Origin: Candidatus Cloacimonadota bacterium
Lineage (GTDB): Bacteria > Cloacimonadota > Cloacimonadia > Cloacimonadales > Cloacimonadaceae
Assembly (NCBI GenBank): GCA_016875595.1
Contig: VGPI01000079.1
Location: 1-9,113 of the forward strand
Reading direction: 5' to 3'
DNA: 9,113 nucleotides
Positions 5,002-9,113 of the stretch are shown piece after piece. The position numbers and the translations under genes are program-made. Numbering within the stretch: the stretch's first letter is position 1; every line of letters starts with the position of its first letter. The notes below the pieces were generated by a model, which was not told where the DNA came from, searched no databases, and saw only the letters and a list, made by a program, of their open reading frames with translations.

Positions 5002-7500
5002 ATGAAAGAAGGATACATTCCCAATAACAACTACCGGTCGATCTTCTTTACCGACCAGGCACAGCAATGTCCCAGCGAATTGGTCTCCCAGTTCCTCAAT
5101 CACCTGGAGTATTCCCTGGGTAAGGACACGACCACGGTCAAGGAGTGGGATGTCTATTATGCCCTGGCGTTGACGATGCGCAACCGTCTGGTTGAACGCT
5201 GGTTACGCACCCAGTATGAATATCGCAAACAGGACGTCAGGAAGGTGTTCTATCTCTCGATGGAGTTCCTGATCGGACGGCTACTGACCAATGCCCTGAT
5301 CAATCTCAATGCATTTAACGCGACCTATGACCTGCTCAAACAGATGGGTTACAAACTGGAGGAGATCGCTGAACTGGAGCCGGATATGGGGCTGGGTAAC
5401 GGTGGACTGGGACGTCTGGCGGCGTGTTTTATGGACTCGCTGGCGACGCATCAGTATCCTGCCTATGGTTATGGCATCCGTTATGAATTCGGGATCTTCA
5501 AGCAGATGATCCGGCAGGGTTATCAGGTGGAGGAGCCGGATCACTGGCTCAAAAAGGGTTGCCCTTGGGAAATCCAACGTCCGGATATCGCCTATCGTAT
5601 CCGCTTTGGTGGCAAAGTGATCACCGAGGAGCAGACCGACGGGCGCTATATCCACCGGTGGGTGGATACCGAAGACATCATGGCTGTCGCCTGGGATCTT
5701 CCCGTTCCCGGGTATCAGGTCAATAACGTCAACAACCTGCGTCTCTGGCAGGCGGCGGCTACCGATGAATTTGACTTTGACTACTTCAACAGTGGGGATT
5801 ACGTCCGGGCGGTCGAAAAGAAGAATATCTCCGAAAACATCTCCAAGGTCTTGTATCCCAACGATAACGTCCACTTAGGCAAGATCCTCCGGCTCAAGCA
5901 GGAGTATTTCTTTGTCTCAGCCACGATGCAGGATATCTTTGCACAGTGGAAACAGGATCACGAGAGCTTTTACAATATGCCGGACAAGATCGCTATCCAA
6001 CTCAACGACACCCATCCCGCGATCGCGATTCCGGAGATGATGCGCATCCTTATCGATCTTCATCACATGAGCTTTGAGCATGCCTGGGATATCGTCGGAC
6101 AGATCTTTTCCTACACCAACCACACCATCCTGCCGGAAGCGCTGGAAAAGTGGTCGGTCGGATTGTTTGAAGAGCTCCTGCCCCGGCACTTGATGCTGAT
6201 CTATCAGATAAACAATCACCTTCTGGCAGAGGTGAACCGCCTTTATCCCGGGAATTTCTCCAAGCTGCGCAATATCTCCATCATCGAGGAAGAGCGGGAG
6301 AAATCGGTGCGGATGGCACAGCTCTCCATCATCGGCAGCCATACCGTAAACGGAGTGGCGGAATTGCATACCCGGATCATCCGGGAGCGCATCTTTGCCG
6401 ATCTGTTCGAGATGATGCCCCACAAATTCCAGAACAAGACCAATGGCATCACGCCCCGGCTCTGGTTACTACAATGCAACCCCCATCTGGCATCCTTGAT
6501 CTCGGAACACATCGGCGGTGCGTGGATCACTGATCTGGAACGGCTCCGAGGGCTGGAGAATTATCTCGGCGATGAGGAGTTCTACCTGAGCTTCCGCGAG
6601 ATCAAGGGGATCAATAAAAAAGCCCTGAGCAAGTATATCTACAAGAGCGTGGGCATTCGTACGATGCCGGATTCGCTGTTTGATGTGCAGGTGAAACGGA
6701 TGCACGAGTATAAACGGCAGTTGCTCAATGTCCTGGGCACGATTGCCCGCTATCTGAGGATAAAAGACGATCCTTCCGGCTATTATGTCCCCCGCACGGT
6801 AATCTTCTCCGGTAAGGCTGCTCCGGGCTACTTCCTCGCCAAACGGATCATCAAACTGATCAACAACCTCGCGGATACGGTAAACAAAGATCCCGATGTC
6901 GCCGACCGCCTCAAGGTCGTCTTCCTGCCCAATTATACGGTCTCTTTGGCGGAGAAGATCATCCCTGCCGCCGATCTTTCACAACAGATATCCACGGCCG
7001 GTTTTGAAGCGTCCGGTACGGGCAATATGAAATTTGCCCTCAATGGAGCCCTGACCATTGGGACGGCTGATGGCGCTAATGTGGAGATGGCAGAGGAGAT
7101 TGGTGAGGAGAATATGTTCATCTTCGGGATGCGCGTCGAGGAAGTGAATACGCTCAAACAACATGGTTATGACCCGCGTCGCCATTATGAAGAAGATGCT
7201 GAACTTAAACGGGTGATCGATGCCATCTCCGAAGACCGGTTCAGTCCTGCTGAACCGGGGATCTTCCGGCCGATCGTGGACTCGCTGCTGGCCCAGGGTG
7301 ATGTCTATTGCCTGCTGGCGGATTTCCGCGGTTACCTGGAAGCCCGGCATGCCGTGGATGACCTCTATGCCGATCGTGATGCCTGGACTCGAAAAGCCAT
7401 TCTCAATGTCGCCCGTATCGGCAAGTTCTCCTCCGACCGCACCATCAAAGAATATGCGGATCAAATATGGAAGATCAAGCCCCTGAAACTGGATTTCTAA
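5002..7500 (+). CDS. glgP: Glycogen/maltodextrin phosphorylase
   Basis: Cytoplasmic GT35 enzyme that releases glucose-1-phosphate from alpha-1,4-glucans using phosphate and pyridoxal phosphate. The 832-aa length is typical. Motifs in order: FYLSMEFLIGRLL near the N-terminus, LGNGGLGRLAACFMDSLAT (from about 131), YGIRYEFGIFKQ, QLNDTHPA (333-340), HTVNGVAELHT, FQNKTNGITPRLWL, RMHEYKRQLLN (from 566), then TAGFEASGTGNMKFALNG with the pyridoxal-phosphate lysine at residue 677, followed by GTADGANVEM. No frameshift or missing key residue was seen. ATG 5002 follows GAGGA at 4992-4996. It lies 60 nt after mmdB without an obvious terminator, so it may be co-transcribed, although its job (storage glucan use) is separate from Na+ pumping. 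Its 3' end may overlap the next ORF by 34 nt. Whether glycogen or maltodextrin is preferred is not visible. Confidence 0.96.
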   Translation: MKEGYIPNNNYRSIFFTDQAQQCPSELVSQFLNHLEYSLGKDTTTVKEWDVYYALALTMRNRLVERWLRTQYEYRKQDVRKVFYLSMEFLIGRLLTNALINLNAFNATYDLLKQMGYKLEEIAELEPDMGLGNGGLGRLAACFMDSLATHQYPAYGYGIRYEFGIFKQMIRQGYQVEEPDHWLKKGCPWEIQRPDIAYRIRFGGKVITEEQTDGRYIHRWVDTEDIMAVAWDLPVPGYQVNNVNNLRLWQAAATDEFDFDYFNSGDYVRAVEKKNISENISKVLYPNDNVHLGKILRLKQEYFFVSATMQDIFAQWKQDHESFYNMPDKIAIQLNDTHPAIAIPEMMRILIDLHHMSFEHAWDIVGQIFSYTNHTILPEALEKWSVGLFEELLPRHLMLIYQINNHLLAEVNRLYPGNFSKLRNISIIEEEREKSVRMAQLSIIGSHTVNGVAELHTRIIRERIFADLFEMMPHKFQNKTNGITPRLWLLQCNPHLASLISEHIGGAWITDLERLRGLENYLGDEEFYLSFREIKGINKKALSKYIYKSVGIRTMPDSLFDVQVKRMHEYKRQLLNVLGTIARYLRIKDDPSGYYVPRTVIFSGKAAPGYFLAKRIIKLINNLADTVNKDPDVADRLKVVFLPNYTVSLAEKIIPAADLSQQISTAGFEASGTGNMKFALNGALTIGTADGANVEMAEEIGEENMFIFGMRVEEVNTLKQHGYDPRRHYEEDAELKRVIDAISEDRFSPAEPGIFRPIVDSLLAQGDVYCLLADFRGYLEARHAVDDLYADRDAWTRKAILNVARIGKFSSDRTIKEYADQIWKIKPLKLDF

Positions 7501-9113
7501 GACCGGCTGTAGGGGCGCTTTCCCTCAGCGCCCCATCACCTCCGATCAGTTGCAAAGGCACCGCCTGCCCATCCGTAGGGGCACTTTCCCTTAGCGCCCC
7601 ATCCGCACCCTCTCAACCCTATCAATCCGAAGGGGAGCTTTCCCTCAGCGCCCCATCACCTCCGGACAAGCTTCGTCTATGCAACCGACCGGCATATATT
7701 CTGCCGGTATGGCTGATGCTATTGATATTGGGATCGGGTGTCTTTGCGGAGGCACGGGTTGTCATCAATGAAGTGATGTATGATCCGGTGGGCACCGATA
7801 CCGGCTGGGAATGGATTGAGCTTTACAACGCCGGCATGGAATCGATCAACCTTGAAGGGAGTTACATCCAGCGCGGCGGCAGTACCTTTGTCACCGTTTT
7901 TACCTTCCCCCATTTCATCCTCCGGTCAGGGCGTTTTGTGCTGGTTGGCGAAAGCCAGATTACCGCTGCCCATTTCACAGCCACCCTGGTGTTTCAAAAT
8001 GGTGACGGAATGACCGACGGCATCCGCTATGTCAGTGCGGATGGATCATACACCGACACAGTGCTCTACGATGCGCCTAACACTAATCAACTACCGGATG
8101 ACAGCGGATATCCGGGAACCTCTTTTGCTCCCGATGTACCGGCAGGATATTCGCTTGCCCGGATCGCTGACGGCTATGACAACGACGACTGCGCCACCGA
8201 TTGTCTGGCTGAAACCAACCCCTCTCCCGGATTGAGCAACCGTGTCTATTGCGATTATGCCATCTCCAATCCCGTACTTGACCAGGTCTTCTCCGTCTGG
8301 CAATTCCGTGCTTACATTGTCAACTGCAGTATCGTGAGCGCTCAACAGCCGGCACAGCTCACCTTCATGGTCAACAGTGTGATCTATGACGTAATGGACA
8401 TCACACCCCTGGCAGGCGGCGACTCGATCCAGGTCGTTCAGCACTTTCCCCACGCTATCAACCAGCCCCTGATCCTGGCGATCGATCTGTACCTGCCGAA
8501 TGACCCCAGTTATACCAACAACACCTGGTCTTATCACTATCAACCACCCCATAGCATCCATGTCCGGATCAACGAGTTTCTCTATCTACCCGAGACCGGC
8601 AAGCAGGAATGGATTGAGCTGCGTTTGAGCGAAGTTCCCACCGCAGATCATAACTTGATCCTCAAGGATCTGGCGCAATACCAGATCACCGTCACCATTC
8701 CCGCCGGCAGCCCCCCTTACATCGTCCTGTGCAACAACCCCACCGCCTTGCTCAACGAATATCCATCCTGTCCCGCCAATTCCGTGGTGCAGGTAACGGG
8801 CTGGATACCTCTCAACAACGAAGCCGACACCATGTATCTGATGGATGCCGATGGCGTTGTGACCGACACCGTTTCTTACACCGGCAGTGCAACATATCGG
8901 GGTGTCTCGCTGGAGCGGGATGAAAACGCTGACCTCCCCTGGCGCTACTGCCTCGATCCGGAAAAAGGCACCCCCGGCAGGAGCAACAGTATTTCCCAAA
9001 CACCCCCCGTGATGAGCGGAGAACTCGCTTTGGAACGGAGTTCATTTGCCCCCAAACGCGGGGAGACACTCAGATTATTCTACCATCTGCCCGACAATAC
9101 CAGCCGGATAAAC
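7467..9113 (+). CDS. Secreted lamin-tail domain protein, incomplete at the window end
   Basis: One frame is open from ATG 7467 to the last base (549 codons, no stop). Residues 15-66 contain three element-encoded peptides (VGALSLSAP twice, EGELSLSAP). A signal-peptide-like stretch follows: basic KLRLCNR (68-74), then YILPVWLMLLILGSGVFAEA (77-96). The exported part has lamin-tail-like domain 1 (about 98-255, starting VVINEVMYDP with GWEWIELYNAG), a beta-rich CARDB/Ig-like region (about 259-366), lamin-tail-like domain 2 (from 367, RINEFLYLP, QEWIELRL), and from about 517 SGELALERSSFAPKRGE, which resembles the start of a FlgD-like domain. ATG 7467 overlaps glgP and lacks a clear ribosome binding site; the only other ATG before the mature part, 7716, falls inside the hydrophobic stretch and would remove its basic end. 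The start is therefore unsettled. The role is unknown; such proteins are usually cell-surface or secreted. Confidence 0.7.
   Translation, partial: MEDQAPETGFLRPAVGALSLSAPSPPISCKGTACPSVGALSLSAPSAPSQPYQSEGELSLSAPSPPDKLRLCNRPAYILPVWLMLLILGSGVFAEARVVINEVMYDPVGTDTGWEWIELYNAGMESINLEGSYIQRGGSTFVTVFTFPHFILRSGRFVLVGESQITAAHFTATLVFQNGDGMTDGIRYVSADGSYTDTVLYDAPNTNQLPDDSGYPGTSFAPDVPAGYSLARIADGYDNDDCATDCLAETNPSPGLSNRVYCDYAISNPVLDQVFSVWQFRAYIVNCSIVSAQQPAQLTFMVNSVIYDVMDITPLAGGDSIQVVQHFPHAINQPLILAIDLYLPNDPSYTNNTWSYHYQPPHSIHVRINEFLYLPETGKQEWIELRLSEVPTADHNLILKDLAQYQITVTIPAGSPPYIVLCNNPTALLNEYPSCPANSVVQVTGWIPLNNEADTMYLMDADGVVTDTVSYTGSATYRGVSLERDENADLPWRYCLDPEKGTPGRSNSISQTPPVMSGELALERSSFAPKRGETLRLFYHLPDNTSRIN
7509..7534 (+). 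repeat. Palindromic element copy 7 (consensus copy)
   Basis: GTA, arm GGGGCGCT (7512-7519), loop TTCCCTC (7520-7526), arm AGCGCCCC (7527-7534): a perfect 8-bp stem. It starts 9 nt after the glgP stop. In the frame of the downstream signal peptide it reads VGALSLSAP. No T-run follows, so it is not a classic intrinsic terminator. Confidence 0.92.
7575..7600 (+). repeat. Palindromic element copy 8
   Basis: GTA, arm GGGGCACT (7578-7585), loop TTCCCTT (7586-7592), arm AGCGCCCC (7593-7600), with one A-C mismatch. It lies 66 bp (22 codons) after copy 7 and reads VGALSLSAP in the same frame. Confidence 0.9.
7629..7654 (+). repeat. Palindromic element copy 9
   Basis: GAA, arm GGGGAGCT (7632-7639), loop TTCCCTC (7640-7646), arm AGCGCCCC (7647-7654), with the same A-C mismatch as copy 3. 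It lies 54 bp (18 codons) after copy 8 and reads EGELSLSAP in the same frame. ATCACCTCC follows, as after copy 7. Confidence 0.9.
7688..7708. repeat. Perfect inverted repeat at the signal-peptide region
   Basis: ACCGGCA (7688-7694) and TGCCGGT (7702-7708) are exact reverse complements around the 7-nt loop TATATTC. The sequence is unrelated to the nine-copy element, though the loop length is equal. It could be an operator or an RNA hairpin near the secreted protein's start; no T-run follows. Confidence 0.6.

Noticed and set aside
7509..7534. Palindromic element as an intrinsic terminator of glgP
   Set aside because: The stem is strong but no T-run follows, and sibling copies lie inside genes that are translated through.
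7509..7654. Elements 7-9 as a CRISPR array
   Set aside because: Only three units, with linkers of 40 and 28 nt, partly similar to each other, and relatives dispersed in coding sequence; no cas genes.
7679..7771. ATG 7679 as the start of the secreted protein
   Set aside because: It is in another frame that ends at TGA (7769-7771) and does not yield a signal peptide, unless there is a sequencing error.

Overview
The window looks like a bacterial chromosome segment with moderate GC content. All recognisable genes are on the + strand. The gene content is a Na+-pumping acyl-CoA decarboxylase operon, a family-35 glucan phosphorylase, and a secreted protein with lamin-tail domains and the start of what may be a FlgD-like domain. 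This fits a fermentative anaerobe of the Fibrobacteres-Chlorobi-Bacteroidetes group, possibly Cloacimonadota. The taxonomic guess is inference from gene content; no rRNA or marker gene is present.

Layout: 1-390 is an apparently non-coding leader with an 11-bp tandem repeat (83-148) and possible promoter elements. 391-4941 is a four-gene operon: the carboxyltransferase alpha subunit (mmdA-like), an OadG-type membrane subunit with an enlarged periplasmic part, a biotin carrier protein with two biotinyl domains, and the membrane beta subunit (mmdB/oadB-like). Together they should decarboxylate methylmalonyl-CoA to propionyl-CoA and use the free energy to export Na+. 5002-7500 encodes glycogen/maltodextrin phosphorylase. 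From about 7467 to the window end there is an incomplete secreted protein.

The unusual content is a family of short palindromic elements. Each copy is a GTA-like triplet, an 8-nt arm (consensus GGGGCGCT), a 7-nt loop (consensus TTCCCTC) and an 8-nt arm (consensus AGCGCCCC). I find nine copies, all in the same orientation. Two sit in a 75-bp tandem repeat that triplicates the ribosome binding site and start codon of the OadG-like gene. One is in the OadG linker. Two form the linker between the biotinyl domains and one forms the C-terminus of the biotin carrier. Three lie between glgP and the signal peptide of the secreted protein. In seven of nine copies the element is read in the same frame and yields a peptide of the type VGALSLSAP. 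It therefore behaves like a protein-coding repetitive element, analogous in style to Rickettsia palindromic elements but with no sequence relationship that I can show. This is the best candidate here for something undescribed.

Both metabolic units are conventional. The elements appear to have reshaped a translation start, two interdomain linkers, a C-terminus and an N-terminal leader within about 5.7 kb.
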